Shown: piece after piece, positions 52,105 to 62,188 of the stretch
Numbering within the stretch: the stretch's first letter is position 1
Layout: every line of letters begins with the position of its first letter
Assembly (NCBI RefSeq): GCF_000702505.1
Contig: NZ_JNIM01000001.1
Coordinates: 3,596,001-3,660,000, forward strand
Direction of reading: 5' to 3'
DNA: 64,000 nucleotides
Origin: Thermogemmatispora carboxidivorans
GTDB lineage: Bacteria; Chloroflexota; Ktedonobacteria; Ktedonobacterales; Ktedonobacteraceae
Program-made: the position numbers and the translations under genes
The notes under the pieces: model-generated
Told to the model about the DNA's origin: nothing
The model's database searches: none
The model's input: only the letters and a program-made list of their open reading frames with translations

Positions 52105-54246
52105 ATGGCACCCCCTGCCATTTCTCCAACCGGTGGGTGGATCGGGACGACGATCTTCGTGCTCGTTTTCCTGGCGGCGCTGACAGTCTTCGGCCTGCGC
52201 GCCGGGCAGCTGGTGACGCTGCTGGCCAAGGCTCGCCGCGAGGATCGCACCGATCATCTGGAGGAGCGCATCGGCGATTTCCTGCTGGTGGTGCTCGGTC
52301 AGAGCGGCGTTCTGCGCGATCCGATCCCCGGCTTGGCACACTTTTTTACGTTCTGGGGCTTCATCATTATTCAGTTCGGGCTGCTGAATCTGATCCTGGG
52401 GGCCTTCAACGGTTCGCTTCCGCTGATCGGCCACGATCATACCTTCGCAGCCCTGCTCGATCTCTTTGTGCTTTTCGTGCTGGTTTCGCTGATTGTCTTC
52501 GCGATCCGGCGCGGTATCGTGCGTCCCCGACAGCTATCAAGCCGCCTGCATGGCCCGTGGGACGGCTTTATTATCCTGGGCCTCATTTTCTTGGTCCTGC
52601 TGACCCTGGCCCTGGTTGAGACCTTCGGCTTTGCCGCCAGCCACGGCGAGGAGTGGTCTCTGATCGGCTCCTGGCTCGGTCCCTCCTTCTACGGCCTGGG
52701 TACGGCCACGAACGTGGTCCTCTACCGCGTCTTCTGGTGGGCCCACATCCTGACGGTGCTGGGCTTTCTGGTCTATCTACCAGGATCGAAGCATTTGCAC
52801 CTGATGGCTACGCCTTTCAATGTCTTCTTCCGTAACTATGGTCCCCGCGGCGCGCTGCCGCTGCTGGAGAACCTGGAGGAACGCGAGGACTACGGGGTCT
52901 CTAAGGCGGAGCAGTTTACCTGGAAGCAGCTACTGGATGGCTACGCCTGTACAGAGTGCGGTCGCTGCAATACGGTCTGCCCAGCGACGAATACCGGTAA
53001 GCCGCTGCTCCCCAAGGAGATCATCCTGGGCGTCAAGGAGTCACTGCTGGATCGCCGCCATGAGATCGTGGGTGAGCCGAACCTTTTCCAGAAGCTGCCG
53101 CTGGCCGATGTGCGCAGCAACGGCCATGAGGAGATTCAGCCACTCGTGGGCGGGGTGATCAGTAAAGAGGCGCTCTGGGCCTGCACTACCTGCGGCGCTT
53201 GTATGGAGATCTGCCCGGTCTCGATTGAGCATGTGCCCAAGATTGTGGATATGCGACGCTCTCTGGTGATGGAGGAGAGCGATTTCCCTCCCGAGGTGAC
53301 GTCGCTGTTCAATAATATTGAGCGCAATGGCAATCCGTGGGAGATCAGTAACGATCGCCGCGCGGAGTGGGCCGCGGGCCTGGGTGTGCCGCTGATGGCG
53401 GAAAATCCCGATGCCGAGGTGCTCTATTGGGTCGGCTGCATGGGGTCTTTCGATCAGCGGAACCGCAAGGTGGCTACAGCGCTGGTGAAGATTCTGAAGG
53501 CCGCCAGGGTGAATTTCGCCATCCTCGGCCCCGAGGAGTCCTGCACAGGCGACCCGGCTCGCCGCATCGGCAATGAGTACCTCTGGCAGATGATGGCTCA
53601 GCAGAATATTGAGGTGCTCAATAGCTATGGCTTTAATACGGCTCAGACGGAGTCTGAGACTGCTCACAATGGCCACGGCCATAACGGCCAGACCACTCGC
53701 CCACGGACCATCATTACGGCTTGCCCACACTGCTTCAATACGATTAAGAATGAGTATCCGCAGCTCGGTGGCCACTATGAGGTGATCCACCATAGCGTTT
53801 TCATCGACCGCTTGATCAGGGAGGGCCGCCTGCAGCTCCCCGCCGGCTTCGATCAGCGTAAGCTGACCTACCATGACCCCTGCTATGTTGGCCGCTATAA
53901 TGGGGTCTACGATGAGCCGCGCCGCGTGTTGACGGTGCTCAATAGCAATGGAGTCACGGAGATGCGCCGCAACCGCAATAAGAGTTTCTGCTGCGGCGGC
54001 GGCGGCGGTCGCGCCTGGATGGAGGAGCGCCTCGGTAAGCGGGTTAATCAGACGCGCGTCAATGAGGCCCTGGAGACAGAGGCCGAGGTGCTGGCAGCAG
54101 CTTGCCCTTTCTGCATCATGATGTTTGAGGATGGCGTGAAGGGCGTGGAGGCGGAGGAGCGCCTCCAGGTCGAGGATATCGCGGAGATCGTGGCCCGCGC
54201 CCTGGAGGAAGCCGCTACGCCCGCTACAGCCCACGCCGGTCAGTAG
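52105..54246 (+). CDS. etfD: Membrane-bound Fe-S oxidoreductase EtfD-like (ETF:quinone oxidoreductase)
   Basis: 713 residues. About five hydrophobic helices in the first ~240 residues, then two 4Fe-4S motifs, CX2CX2CX3C at C282/C285/C288/C292 and C360/C363/C366/C370, and two CCG-type domains with a CCGGGGG block near the C-terminus, as in HdrD. Mycobacterial EtfD (Rv0338c) has this arrangement and passes electrons from EtfBA to menaquinone during beta-oxidation. The match is on layout, not alignment. The neighbouring etfB and etfA support it strongly. ATG 52105 has AAGGGAGG upstream. A strong terminator follows. Confidence 0.88.
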   Translation: MAPPAISPTGGWIGTTIFVLVFLAALTVFGLRAGQLVTLLAKARREDRTDHLEERIGDFLLVVLGQSGVLRDPIPGLAHFFTFWGFIIIQFGLLNLILGAFNGSLPLIGHDHTFAALLDLFVLFVLVSLIVFAIRRGIVRPRQLSSRLHGPWDGFIILGLIFLVLLTLALVETFGFAASHGEEWSLIGSWLGPSFYGLGTATNVVLYRVFWWAHILTVLGFLVYLPGSKHLHLMATPFNVFFRNYGPRGALPLLENLEEREDYGVSKAEQFTWKQLLDGYACTECGRCNTVCPATNTGKPLLPKEIILGVKESLLDRRHEIVGEPNLFQKLPLADVRSNGHEEIQPLVGGVISKEALWACTTCGACMEICPVSIEHVPKIVDMRRSLVMEESDFPPEVTSLFNNIERNGNPWEISNDRRAEWAAGLGVPLMAENPDAEVLYWVGCMGSFDQRNRKVATALVKILKAARVNFAILGPEESCTGDPARRIGNEYLWQMMAQQNIEVLNSYGFNTAQTESETAHNGHGHNGQTTRPRTIITACPHCFNTIKNEYPQLGGHYEVIHHSVFIDRLIREGRLQLPAGFDQRKLTYHDPCYVGRYNGVYDEPRRVLTVLNSNGVTEMRRNRNKSFCCGGGGGRAWMEERLGKRVNQTRVNEALETEAEVLAAACPFCIMMFEDGVKGVEAEERLQVEDIAEIVARALEEAATPATAHAGQ

Positions 54247-54305
54247 CTCTCGTCTCTGTCTTTTCAGTCCCTTTCATTGATTCTCTCTCCTCCATTGTCT
54301 CTCCT

Positions 54306-54350
54306 GGAGGCGCCCCGGTTGACTGCACCGGGACGCCTCCTTTTCTTTCT
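54306..54350 (+). terminator. Rho-independent terminator after etfD
   Basis: A 14-bp stem with one mismatch, GGAGGCGCCCCGGT (54306-54319) with ACCGGGACGCCTCC (54327-54340), followed by TTTTCTTTCT. Confidence 0.88.
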
Positions 54351-54403
54351 AGAGGAGACTGTTAGAGTTGTGTTAGAAGATTGTCAGAAAACCGTTATAT
54401 GAC

Positions 54404-54432
54404 TTGACATTTTTTGTTAGATTGGCTATACT
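54404..54432 (+). promoter_or_regulatory. Strong sigma-70-type promoter of hsp20
   Basis: TTGACA (54404-54409), a 17-bp spacer and TATACT (54427-54432), nearly consensus. It would give a leader of about 195 bases before the Hsp20 ATG. GTTAGA-like sequences recur around it (about 54361, 54372, 54415). No CIRCE or HAIR element is visible. A TGAGGC-TTC-GTCTCA hairpin lies in the leader. Confidence 0.7.
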
Positions 54433-54635
54433 ATGGTCGGACGAACGAAAGAGCGGGTGCCGGCGGACGCTGGAAGCGGTTGCCAGAGCGGTGACTGGAC
54501 TGAGCTGGCGCCTATCCATGCGGCTCCGCCCGGCAGATGAAGTGACGGTCCATGCGGTTGGGTTGGTCGTGGGGGGAAGGTGTGAGGCTTCGTCTCAGAA
54601 GGAGTCAGATGCGGGTTAGTACGGAGGTGTGAGCG

Positions 54636-55124
54636 ATGACAACACTGCTGCCGTTTGATCCTTTTCGCGAGGCTCTGAGCCTGCGCAAGGCGATCGATCA
54701 GCTCTTTGAGCAGAGCTTTGTCCGTACCGGTTGGCCGCTGGTGGGTCGCCAGGGTCCCTTTGCGCTGCTGGATGCTTACGAGACGGAGCAAGGGTATCGG
54801 GTCCGCATGCTGGTCCCCGGTGTGAAGCCGGAGGATCTGGATGTGAGTATTCAGCAGAATACGCTGACGCTCAAGGGCCAGCTGCCGGCCTTCGTTGGCT
54901 CCGATGCGCAGGTGCACTGGCTGGCTCAGGAGATCACGCCTGGCCACTTCGAGCGCAGCTTCTCGTTTCCTAAGCCCATCGATGCCGATCACGTGGAATG
55001 CACCTACGAGCACGGTGTGCTGACACTCTGGTTGCCTATTAGGGAGGAGAGCCGCCCGAAGCGCATCAGTGTACACAGCGGCTCCGATCAGCCGCTAACG
55101 GTCGAGTCGAGCCTCGCCCGATGA
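54636..55124 (+). CDS. Small heat-shock protein, Hsp20/alpha-crystallin family
   Basis: 162 residues. The alpha-crystallin domain runs from ~residue 45 to 140, with GYRVRMLVPGVKPEDLDVS, LTLKGQLPAF, FERSFSFPKPIDADHVECTY, and the C-terminal GVLTLWLPI strand. It acts as an ATP-independent holdase against aggregation. The final motif is not a classical I-x-I. ATG 54636 has CGGAGGTG upstream. The strong promoter and long leader suggest regulated expression at the RNA or DNA level, to be tested. The DoxX gene follows 181 bp later on the same strand. Confidence 0.93.
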   Translation: MTTLLPFDPFREALSLRKAIDQLFEQSFVRTGWPLVGRQGPFALLDAYETEQGYRVRMLVPGVKPEDLDVSIQQNTLTLKGQLPAFVGSDAQVHWLAQEITPGHFERSFSFPKPIDADHVECTYEHGVLTLWLPIREESRPKRISVHSGSDQPLTVESSLAR

Positions 55125-55305
55125 TCGCTCGTTCACTCATTGGCTGGGATAGAGGGCAGGCAGGGGCCGCGGGCGATTGATCTCTGGCGCGACGACTCGC
55201 GGCTCCTGTTGCCCGGGGAAGCAACTTGGCTCTTTAGATGGGGCATCTGCTGGGTCTGATCTAACGCCACCTGGATATCTCAGGACAGGAAAGGAGGAGA
55301 GGACC

Positions 55306-55845
55306 ATGAACGCGCTTCTCGCCACCGGTCTCTTGCTGTTGCGTCTGACGCTTGGTCTCATTATCATGGCTCATGGTGCTCAAAAGCTGTTCGGTCTGTT
55401 TGGCGGTCATGGGCTGCGTGGCACGCAGGAGATGATGAACAGGCTGGGTCTGCAGCCAGCTCCGTTCTGGGCCTGGGTCGTGGCACTGGGTGAGTTTGGT
55501 GGCGGTTTGCTGGTGGCGCTGGGCCTGTTGACGCCTCTGGCGGTCTTGCTCCCAATAGGCTCGATGCTAGTGGCCATCGCCAGGGTGCACTGGGCTAAGG
55601 GCTTCTGGAACAGTCAGGGCGGCTTTGAGTTCAATCTGGCCTTGCTGATGATGGGTGTGGTGCTCGGCCTGACGGGCGCTGGTAGCTTCTCACTGGATCA
55701 GCTGCTCAACTTCGCCCCACCTCAGCCGCTGACCTTCTTGATCGGACTGATCGGGCTGGTCGTGCTGCTGCTGATCCTGATCCCGCTGGGCAATATGCTG
55801 GCCCGACGTTCACAGGAGCCGGCTCAGGGCGCGGCCCAGTCCTGA
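55306..55845 (+). CDS. DoxX family membrane protein
   Basis: 179 residues with four to five hydrophobic helices. The opening LLRLTLGLIIMAHGAQKLFG and the AWVVALGEFGGGLLVALGLL block are the DoxX signature. DoxX proteins are four-helix membrane proteins often tied to thiol or redox chemistry or oxygen stress. No enzyme activity can be assigned. ATG 55306 is preceded by AGGAAAGGAGGAG. A 43-codon upstream extension is rejected. A clear terminator follows. Confidence 0.9.
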   Translation: MNALLATGLLLLRLTLGLIIMAHGAQKLFGLFGGHGLRGTQEMMNRLGLQPAPFWAWVVALGEFGGGLLVALGLLTPLAVLLPIGSMLVAIARVHWAKGFWNSQGGFEFNLALLMMGVVLGLTGAGSFSLDQLLNFAPPQPLTFLIGLIGLVVLLLILIPLGNMLARRSQEPAQGAAQS

Positions 55846-55882
55846 TCAGCACAGACCGGTAATCCGCGAGTCTCTGGGAGAC

Positions 55883-55929
55883 TGCCGGGCAGGAGGAAAG
55901 AGAAGATGCCTGCCCGGCATAAGCTTTTT
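55883..55929 (+). terminator. Rho-independent terminator after DoxX
   Basis: A perfect 11-bp stem, TGCCGGGCAGG (55883-55893) with CCTGCCCGGCA (55909-55919), loop 15 nt, followed by TAAGC and five T (55925-55929). Confidence 0.8.
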
Positions 55930-56046
55930 GTGGACAGAAGCAGGGGGCCTCACTGGCTCGTTCTCGCTGGATAGTGAGGCTCCCTGTTTGGACACTGTGC
56001 TGCGGACCGGGCCGGACCAGCGATGCTGCTCGGGTCTGCCGCTTAC

Positions 56047-57522
56047 TTACTCCTGGCGCTCGGAGGCTGTGGGTTGTAGCGGCGCGCCGGCGAGACCCGT
56101 CAGCTGGGGACCTTTGCCGGCCCGTACCAGTGAGCAGGCTACGGCCAGCACACAGATCAGGGCTGAAGCCAGAAAGGCGTGATCCATCGCGGCGGTAAAA
56201 GCCTGGGCCATAGTTGGCGCCAGATGCCCGACAGTCCCTAAAAAGACACTGGCCACAAGGGCTGGTGGCATGGAGACGGCGGCTACGTCCAGGGCGACGG
56301 CGAAGCTGAAGATCATGCCCACGTTGCGCAGAGTGTTGAGAGTGGCAGAGGCGACGCTCAGGTGGCTGCGCGGGGCAGCACTCATGGCGGTGCTGGTGTT
56401 CGGTGACCAGAAGAAGGAACCGCCAATGCCCATCAAGGCCAGAATGAGGGCCAGTTGCCAGTAGGGCGTGGTCGGCGTCAGCAGTCCCAGCAGCACCAGG
56501 GCAAGCGCCTGGATCACCAGGCCGATGGTGGCCGGTATGGCTCCCCCGATCCGATCGGCCCAACGTCCCCCAAGTGGCCCCACCAACGAAATGCAGAGAG
56601 GTAGCGGGAGAATGAGCAAGGCCGCTACCAGCGGCGGGTAGCCACGGACGCCCTGCAGATAGAAGATGACGAGAAAGTTGACCGCGAAGACGGCCAGCGA
56701 TTGGAGCATGGCCGCCAGAATCGAGAATGCATAGAGGCGGTTGCTGAAGAGCTGCAGGTTCAACATGGGAAAGGTATAGTGACGCTCGCGCCAGAGGAAG
56801 GCCAGCAGGGCCATCAGGCCAATGAGGAGGAGAGCCACAATGAGCGGCGAGCGCCAGCCAACGCTGATGCCTTCCAGAAGGCCAAAGAGGAGACCCACTA
56901 GACCGATGCAGAAGAGCAGGGCACCGAGGATGTCAAAAGGCTCTCGCTGCTGACGCGGAGCAATCTCGTGCAGGAGAAAATAAGCGGCGAGCATCCCTAT
57001 CAGACCAACCGGCAGATTGACCAGGAAGATCCAGCGCCAGCTGGCCAGCGAGAGGATGAGACCACCAAGGACAGGACCAAGCACACTGCCAGCCCCCCAG
57101 GTAATGGAGTTAAAGCCCATCGCTGTGCCACGCTCGCCCGGCGGAAAAACTTCGGTGATGATGGCCATTGCATTAGCATTGAGCATGGCCCCCCCGGCTC
57201 CCTGGAGAACCCGGGCCGCGATCAGAAAGAGGTCGTTGGGAGCCAGACCGCAGAGGACAGAGCCAATGGTGAAGACCAGAAAGCCCAGATTATAGAGGCG
57301 GACGCGGCCAAACATGTCCGCCATTCTGCCGAAGGAGAGCAGCAGTACGGTGCTGATCAGCAAATAGCTGGTAATCACCCAGGTCATGCGCACCAGGTCA
57401 GAATGGAGATCCTGCAACATGGCCGGCAGGGCAAGAATGACAATGGTCGAGTCAATGGCAACCATTAAGGAGCCAAGGGTGACAACCGAGAGCGCGATCC
57501 ATTTGTATTGGAGCTTTTTCAT
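56047..57522 (-). CDS. MFS drug exporter, DHA2-like
   Basis: 491 residues with about 14 hydrophobic helices, the DHA2 (EmrB/QacA) layout. The first helix carries VAIDSTIVILALPAML (the D in helix 1 is typical), and ADMFGRVRLYNLGF the MFS A motif. GAGSVLGPVLGGLIL is motif C. Likely a proton-coupled efflux pump for cationic drugs. ATG 57522 (MKKLQYKW) is the natural start, with an uncertain ribosome site. The longer ORF to 57555 has no better one. No regulator gene is adjacent. An inverted repeat around 57792-57825 lies upstream. Confidence 0.88.
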   Translation of the reverse strand: MKKLQYKWIALSVVTLGSLMVAIDSTIVILALPAMLQDLHSDLVRMTWVITSYLLISTVLLLSFGRMADMFGRVRLYNLGFLVFTIGSVLCGLAPNDLFLIAARVLQGAGGAMLNANAMAIITEVFPPGERGTAMGFNSITWGAGSVLGPVLGGLILSLASWRWIFLVNLPVGLIGMLAAYFLLHEIAPRQQREPFDILGALLFCIGLVGLLFGLLEGISVGWRSPLIVALLLIGLMALLAFLWRERHYTFPMLNLQLFSNRLYAFSILAAMLQSLAVFAVNFLVIFYLQGVRGYPPLVAALLILPLPLCISLVGPLGGRWADRIGGAIPATIGLVIQALALVLLGLLTPTTPYWQLALILALMGIGGSFFWSPNTSTAMSAAPRSHLSVASATLNTLRNVGMIFSFAVALDVAAVSMPPALVASVFLGTVGHLAPTMAQAFTAAMDHAFLASALICVLAVACSLVRAGKGPQLTGLAGAPLQPTASERQE

Positions 57523-57555
57523 GGTGCAAGGCCCATCTCTCATCAGGTCTGCCAA

Positions 57556-58046
57556 TCAGACACTGGCGGGCCTTCGGGGACATTCCAGCCGCAGATAGTG
57601 CTCGATACTCCTCACTGCTGGCTTGATAAGCGTAACTGGCTGGCCTAGCGGCTACGTTGCTGGCACTTGCTTGAGAGCTGCTGGCGGCGGCTTGCCCACT
57701 GTGCTGCCCGCCCGATGCCGGGTGCTGCGAAGGAGCGTCAGATTGCCCATCGGACGGCGCCCCTCCTACCCACCTCCTTCATGATAGCACAAAGCGATCG
57801 CAGATTGTCGATCACATCGCTCGTTTTTTGAGATATTTGCTTGCAGAGCACCTTTTGTCTGGAAACTTGAGGGTTCTCTGATGATGAAGCCCGTGAGCTG
57901 CTGCGAGTGCTGTGCTGTACGGAGTTCCGCGCCGGTTCCGCCTTTTGCCAGGAGAGGCGCAGCCCTGGATCAGGCTTCCACTGTTGCAGCCGCGCCTCTC
58001 CCTGAAGAAAAAGCAGGCGCTGATCGCTCTCTGTTGCCGGCCTCAC
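57556..58046. other. Intergenic region, possible promoter and operator
   Basis: About 490 bp between two minus-strand genes. AGCGAT and ATCGCT arms surround a 17-nt centre near 57792-57825, followed on the plus strand by CGTTTTTT. TATCAT on the minus strand near 57784 could be an extended -10. Nothing codes convincingly. Confidence 0.3.
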
Positions 58047-59201
58047 CTAGGCCGAGGCTTGCGTCAGCAACTCGCGCGCAATCACCAGGCGTTGAATCTG
58101 ATTGGTTCCCTCATAGATCTGGGTGATCTTGGCGTCGCGCAGCATTCGCTCTGCCGGATACTCCTTCATGTACCCATAGCCTCCCAGGATCTGGATAGCG
58201 TCGCTGGTCACCTCCATCGCGATATCCGAGGCGAACATCTTGGCCATCGACGAGTACATCGTAAAGCGCTCCTCGCCGCGATCGATCAGCTCCGCCACAT
58301 TGTAGACCAGCAAGCGCGCCGCCTCGACCTTGGTAGCCATGTCGGCCAGCATAAACTGAATGCCCTGGTTTTCAGCGATCGGACGCCCGAACTGCACCCG
58401 CTGTTTGGAATAAGAGACAGCCAGATCCAGCGCACCCTGAGCGATGCCTACCGCCTGGGCCCCGATGCCGGGCCGCGTGCGATCCAGAGTGCGCATGGCA
58501 ATGCGGAAGCCATCGCCCTCGCGCCCGATCAGGTTCTCTGCCGGCACCTCACAATCATTAAAGATCAGCTCCGCCGTCTGCGAGCCTTTGATCCCCATTT
58601 TATCTTCAACGCGCCCTACCGCGAAGCCCGGAAAATCCCGTTCTACAATGAAAGCGCTGATGCCGCGCGTCCCCGCCTGCGGATCAGTCAGAGCAAAGAC
58701 CGTGTTGACCTGAGCCAGGCCTCCATTCGTGATGAAGCGCTTCGAGCCATTGAGTATGTAGCGGTCCCCTTTGCGCACCGCTACCGTGTGCATCGCCGCC
58801 GCATCCGAACCAGAGCCGGCCTCTGTCAGGCCGAAGGCCGCCAGCCACTCGCCGCGCGCCAGCGGCGGTAGATACTTGCGCTTCTGCTCTTCGCTGCCGG
58901 CCAGCAGAATCGGCATGGCTCCCAGCTGCTGCACTGCCAGCAGCAGGCCCGTTGTGGCACAGCAGCGCGACAGCTCTTCAATCGCGCGTACCACTGCCAG
59001 CTTCGTCGAGCCGAGGCCACCGTATTCCACGGGGAAGGGCATGGCATAAATATCCTGCTGCGCCAACAGCTCTTTCATATCCCAGGGGAATTCCCCCGTG
59101 CGATCTATCTCCGCCGCGCGCGGCGCCACACGCTCGGTTGCAATCTCGCGAATAGCCGCAATCAGCTCCTCTTCTTCGGGAGAGAGATGAGAAACCGCCA
59201 T
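58047..59201 (-). CDS. Acyl-CoA dehydrogenase
   Basis: 384 residues, normal length. N-terminal helical domain ([30 protein letters not shown]), middle beta domain with [15 protein letters not shown] and [10 protein letters not shown], and the C-terminal domain with [20 protein letters not shown]. The catalytic base E364 is in [10 protein letters not shown]. It oxidises acyl-CoA to enoyl-CoA and passes electrons to EtfBA, whose genes lie about 6-8 kb away. ATG 59201 has AAGGAG about 8 bases upstream. Chain-length range is unknown. Confidence 0.94.
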   Translation of the reverse strand: MAVSHLSPEEEELIAAIREIATERVAPRAAEIDRTGEFPWDMKELLAQQDIYAMPFPVEYGGLGSTKLAVVRAIEELSRCCATTGLLLAVQQLGAMPILLAGSEEQKRKYLPPLARGEWLAAFGLTEAGSGSDAAAMHTVAVRKGDRYILNGSKRFITNGGLAQVNTVFALTDPQAGTRGISAFIVERDFPGFAVGRVEDKMGIKGSQTAELIFNDCEVPAENLIGREGDGFRIAMRTLDRTRPGIGAQAVGIAQGALDLAVSYSKQRVQFGRPIAENQGIQFMLADMATKVEAARLLVYNVAELIDRGEERFTMYSSMAKMFASDIAMEVTSDAIQILGGYGYMKEYPAERMLRDAKITQIYEGTNQIQRLVIARELLTQASA

Positions 59202-59371
59202 AGACGATGCTCCTTTGCTGGATATCGACTAGAGACAAAGAAGGCACAGGACACAACCATTGTGTTTTGGAATATACCACAGAGAGGCCGTCCTCGTGCC
59301 AGATGGACCAGACTCCCTCTCCCGCCGAAGAGGGGCCGGGCAGCCGCGGCCCCGCTCTATGCGACAGGGGC

Positions 59372-62188
59372 TCAGCCCTCACGGCGCGCCCGCTGTTGTA
59401 GCTCGTAGAGCTTGCTGATAGCCTCGATCGGTGTCAGGCTCTCGATATCCAGGGTCTTCAGCTCTTCAAGGATCGGATGCGGCTCAGCGGCGAAGAGCGT
59501 CATCTGCCAGCCCAAGGGCATGGTCATATCCTTCATGGCCTTGCGTCGCGCCTGGGCCTCGCCCTTGCGCTCCAATTCCGCCAGGATCTCCTGAGCCCGA
59601 TGGATGACCGGGCGCGGAATGCCGGCTAGCTCCGCCACATGTACCCCATAGCTGCGATCGGCTCCTCCCGGGACAATCTTACGCAGAAAGACGATACGGC
59701 CCTCCTCCTCACTGACGGCCACATTAAAGCAGCGAATGCGCGGCAGGACGCGCGCCACCTCCACCAGCTCGTGATAGTGCGTGGCGAAGAGCGTCCGCGC
59801 CCCACAGCGCTTATTGTTATGCAGATACTCGACGACTGCCCGCGCGATGGCCAGGCCATCGTAGGTGCTGGTGCCGCGCCCGATCTCATCGAGAATCACC
59901 AGGCTACGCGGGGTGGCATGGTGTAAAATATTGGCCGTCTCCACCATCTCGACCATAAAGGTACTCTGGCCCGTCGCCAGATCGTCCTGAGCCCCAATGC
60001 GCGTAAAGATGCGGTCCACAATGCCAATGGTGGCCGCCTGGGCCGGCACATAACTGCCGATCTGGGCCATGAGGGTAATCAGAGCCACCTGGCGCAGATA
60101 GGTGGATTTTCCGGCCATATTCGGCCCGGTGATAATAAGAATCTGGGCCTCGTGATTCGAGAGCTCCGCATCGTTGGGGATAAAAGGCACGTCCGGCTGA
60201 GCCTGCTCGACAACCGGGTGACGCCCGGCAACGATGCGAATGGTATCGCCGTCGTTCAGCTCGGGCCGGCAATAGTTGTTGCGCGCCGCCACTTCGGCCA
60301 GACTGAGATAGACGTCGATTTCGGCCAGGGCGTGGGCCGTGGCCAGCACCCGCTCAGCGCCTTGTGCGGCGATCTCCGCCCGGATCTGGGCGAACAGCTC
60401 GCTCTCTAGCTTGTTGATGCGCTCACGCGCATTGAGGATGGTCGCCTCGTACTCCTTTAGCTCCGGCGTCACAAAACGCTCGCTGTTGGTCAGGGTCTGG
60501 CGCCGCTGGTAGTCAGCAGGCACACGCTGCTTGTGAGCATTGGAGACTTCGATGAAATAGCCGGTGTTTTTGTTGTACCCTACCTTGAGGGAGCTGATGC
60601 CCGTTCGGGCGCGCTCGCGCTGCTCCAGACGCTCTAACCAGCGCTGCCCATCCTGAGAGATCGCGCGCAACTGATCAAGTTCTTCGCTGAAGCCAGGCCG
60701 AATGATCCCCCCTTCGGAGATGCTGGCCGGTGGCTCCGGCACAATAGCACGCTCAATGAGCGTGATGAGATCTTCGGTATCGGCTAGCCGCAGCAGTAAG
60801 GTTGCCAGCGAGGGCATCGAGCGCAGCGCTGCCGCTCCCTCCTCATCGGCGGTCAGGTCGGCACGAATCTCCGACGCCCCGCGCAGGCTGCTCGCCAGGG
60901 CGATAAGGTCGCGCGGACCAGCGATGCGTTGGCGTACACGATTGATCAGGCGCTCGACGTCACCGATCTTCTTGAGGATCTCGCCCAGGCGCGCCCGCAA
61001 TAGTGGGGCCGCCAATAGCTCCGCGACTACCTCCTGGCGCTGGCGCAACGCGGAGAGATCCAGCAGCGGCTGACCGAGCCAGCGGCGCAACAGGCGCCCG
61101 CCCATTGGGGTGCGCGTGCGATCGAGTACCCAGAGCAGCGAGCCTTTGAGGGTGCCGCTACGACCACTCTCGAAGAGTTCCAGGTTGCGCCGCGTGTGGG
61201 GATCAAGGGTCATAAAGTTGGCGATCGAGTAGGTCTCTAGGGCGGTGAGCTGGGGTACGATCTCCTTCTGCGTCTCTTGTACGTAGGCTAGAACAGCCCC
61301 AGCGGCGCGGATGGCCAGCGGCAGCCTTTCGCAGCCAAAGCCCTCTAGAGAGACGACGCCAAAGTGAGTCTGCAGGCGATGGCGCGCGTCGGCCTCACTG
61401 AAGAAGCGGGCATCGTAGGGGGTGACATGGCCGGCCAGCCCTTTAAAGAGACGCGCCAGAGAAGCGAAATCCTCGTCGTCGTCTTCCTCCAGCTCGTCCT
61501 GCTCACCCAACAGGGCCGCCGCCCCGTCGGGATCACCATTGCTTCCAAGGCGGGGAAGCGGCTTTTCGCTCATCACTGCCGCCAGCCAGCGCCGCTTGCG
61601 ATTGCTTTGCTGCCCATAGTGGGCCTCCACCAGGACCTCTGCCGGCGCGATGCGCGCCATCTCCTGCTGCAAGGTCAGCTCCGGCTCACTGGTTGCAATC
61701 TGTGTCGCGGCGAATTCGCCCGTGGTGATATCCACATAGGCTACTCCAACGGCGTTGCGCCCCATGACCGCCGCCGCCAGAAAGTTATTGCGCTTGGCTG
61801 CCAGCATAGCCGGCTCAACCACGGTTCCCGGCGTCACAATGCGCGTCACCTCGCGCTCTACCAGTCCCCGCGAGAGGGCAGGATCGCTGACCTGCTCGCA
61901 GACAGCCACCCGGTAGCCCTTGCTCACCAGACGAGCAATGTAGCTCTCGGCGGCCTGATGCGGCACCCCAGCCATCGGAGCCTTCTCTCCACGGCCAAAG
62001 TCGCGCCGCGTCAGGGCAATCTCCAGCTCCCGGGCCACGATCTCGGCGTCCTCGTCAAACATCTCATAGAAGTCGCCCATGCGGAAAAAAAGGATGGTGT
62101 CGGGATAGCGCTCTTTGATGGCGAGATATTGAGACCGGATCGGACTATGGTTGCTCTGCTGCTCTCTCTCGTACTCCTCAAATAGCAC
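59372..62188 (-). CDS. mutS: DNA mismatch repair protein MutS
   Basis: 938 residues, slightly longer than typical MutS (~850-890). Mismatch-binding F-x-E is in FFRMGDFYEMF (residues ~34-44). The Walker A block GPNMAGKSTYLRQ lies near residue 680, and DEIGRGTSTYDG is Walker B. NAHKQRVPADYQRR is in the clamp/lever region. An acidic insert (around ELEEDDDEDFA, residues ~230-240) adds to the length. The start is GTG at 62188, with GAGAGGTGA just upstream. It lies 170 bp upstream (minus strand) of the acyl-CoA dehydrogenase, with no obvious link. Confidence 0.95.
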   Translation of the reverse strand: MLFEEYEREQQSNHSPIRSQYLAIKERYPDTILFFRMGDFYEMFDEDAEIVARELEIALTRRDFGRGEKAPMAGVPHQAAESYIARLVSKGYRVAVCEQVSDPALSRGLVEREVTRIVTPGTVVEPAMLAAKRNNFLAAAVMGRNAVGVAYVDITTGEFAATQIATSEPELTLQQEMARIAPAEVLVEAHYGQQSNRKRRWLAAVMSEKPLPRLGSNGDPDGAAALLGEQDELEEDDDEDFASLARLFKGLAGHVTPYDARFFSEADARHRLQTHFGVVSLEGFGCERLPLAIRAAGAVLAYVQETQKEIVPQLTALETYSIANFMTLDPHTRRNLELFESGRSGTLKGSLLWVLDRTRTPMGGRLLRRWLGQPLLDLSALRQRQEVVAELLAAPLLRARLGEILKKIGDVERLINRVRQRIAGPRDLIALASSLRGASEIRADLTADEEGAAALRSMPSLATLLLRLADTEDLITLIERAIVPEPPASISEGGIIRPGFSEELDQLRAISQDGQRWLERLEQRERARTGISSLKVGYNKNTGYFIEVSNAHKQRVPADYQRRQTLTNSERFVTPELKEYEATILNARERINKLESELFAQIRAEIAAQGAERVLATAHALAEIDVYLSLAEVAARNNYCRPELNDGDTIRIVAGRHPVVEQAQPDVPFIPNDAELSNHEAQILIITGPNMAGKSTYLRQVALITLMAQIGSYVPAQAATIGIVDRIFTRIGAQDDLATGQSTFMVEMVETANILHHATPRSLVILDEIGRGTSTYDGLAIARAVVEYLHNNKRCGARTLFATHYHELVEVARVLPRIRCFNVAVSEEEGRIVFLRKIVPGGADRSYGVHVAELAGIPRPVIHRAQEILAELERKGEAQARRKAMKDMTMPLGWQMTLFAAEPHPILEELKTLDIESLTPIEAISKLYELQQRARREG

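Noticed and set aside
53041..54234. 397-codon minus-strand ORF opposite etfD
   Set aside because: Shadow of the real gene. No start context and no recognisable domain.
54404..54619. 71-codon ORF in the hsp20 leader
   Set aside because: Its start codon lies in the -35 box of the hsp20 promoter, so it would not be on the transcript.
61364..62185. Plus-strand ORF opposite mutS
   Set aside because: Antisense frame within a conserved gene, with no ribosome site.
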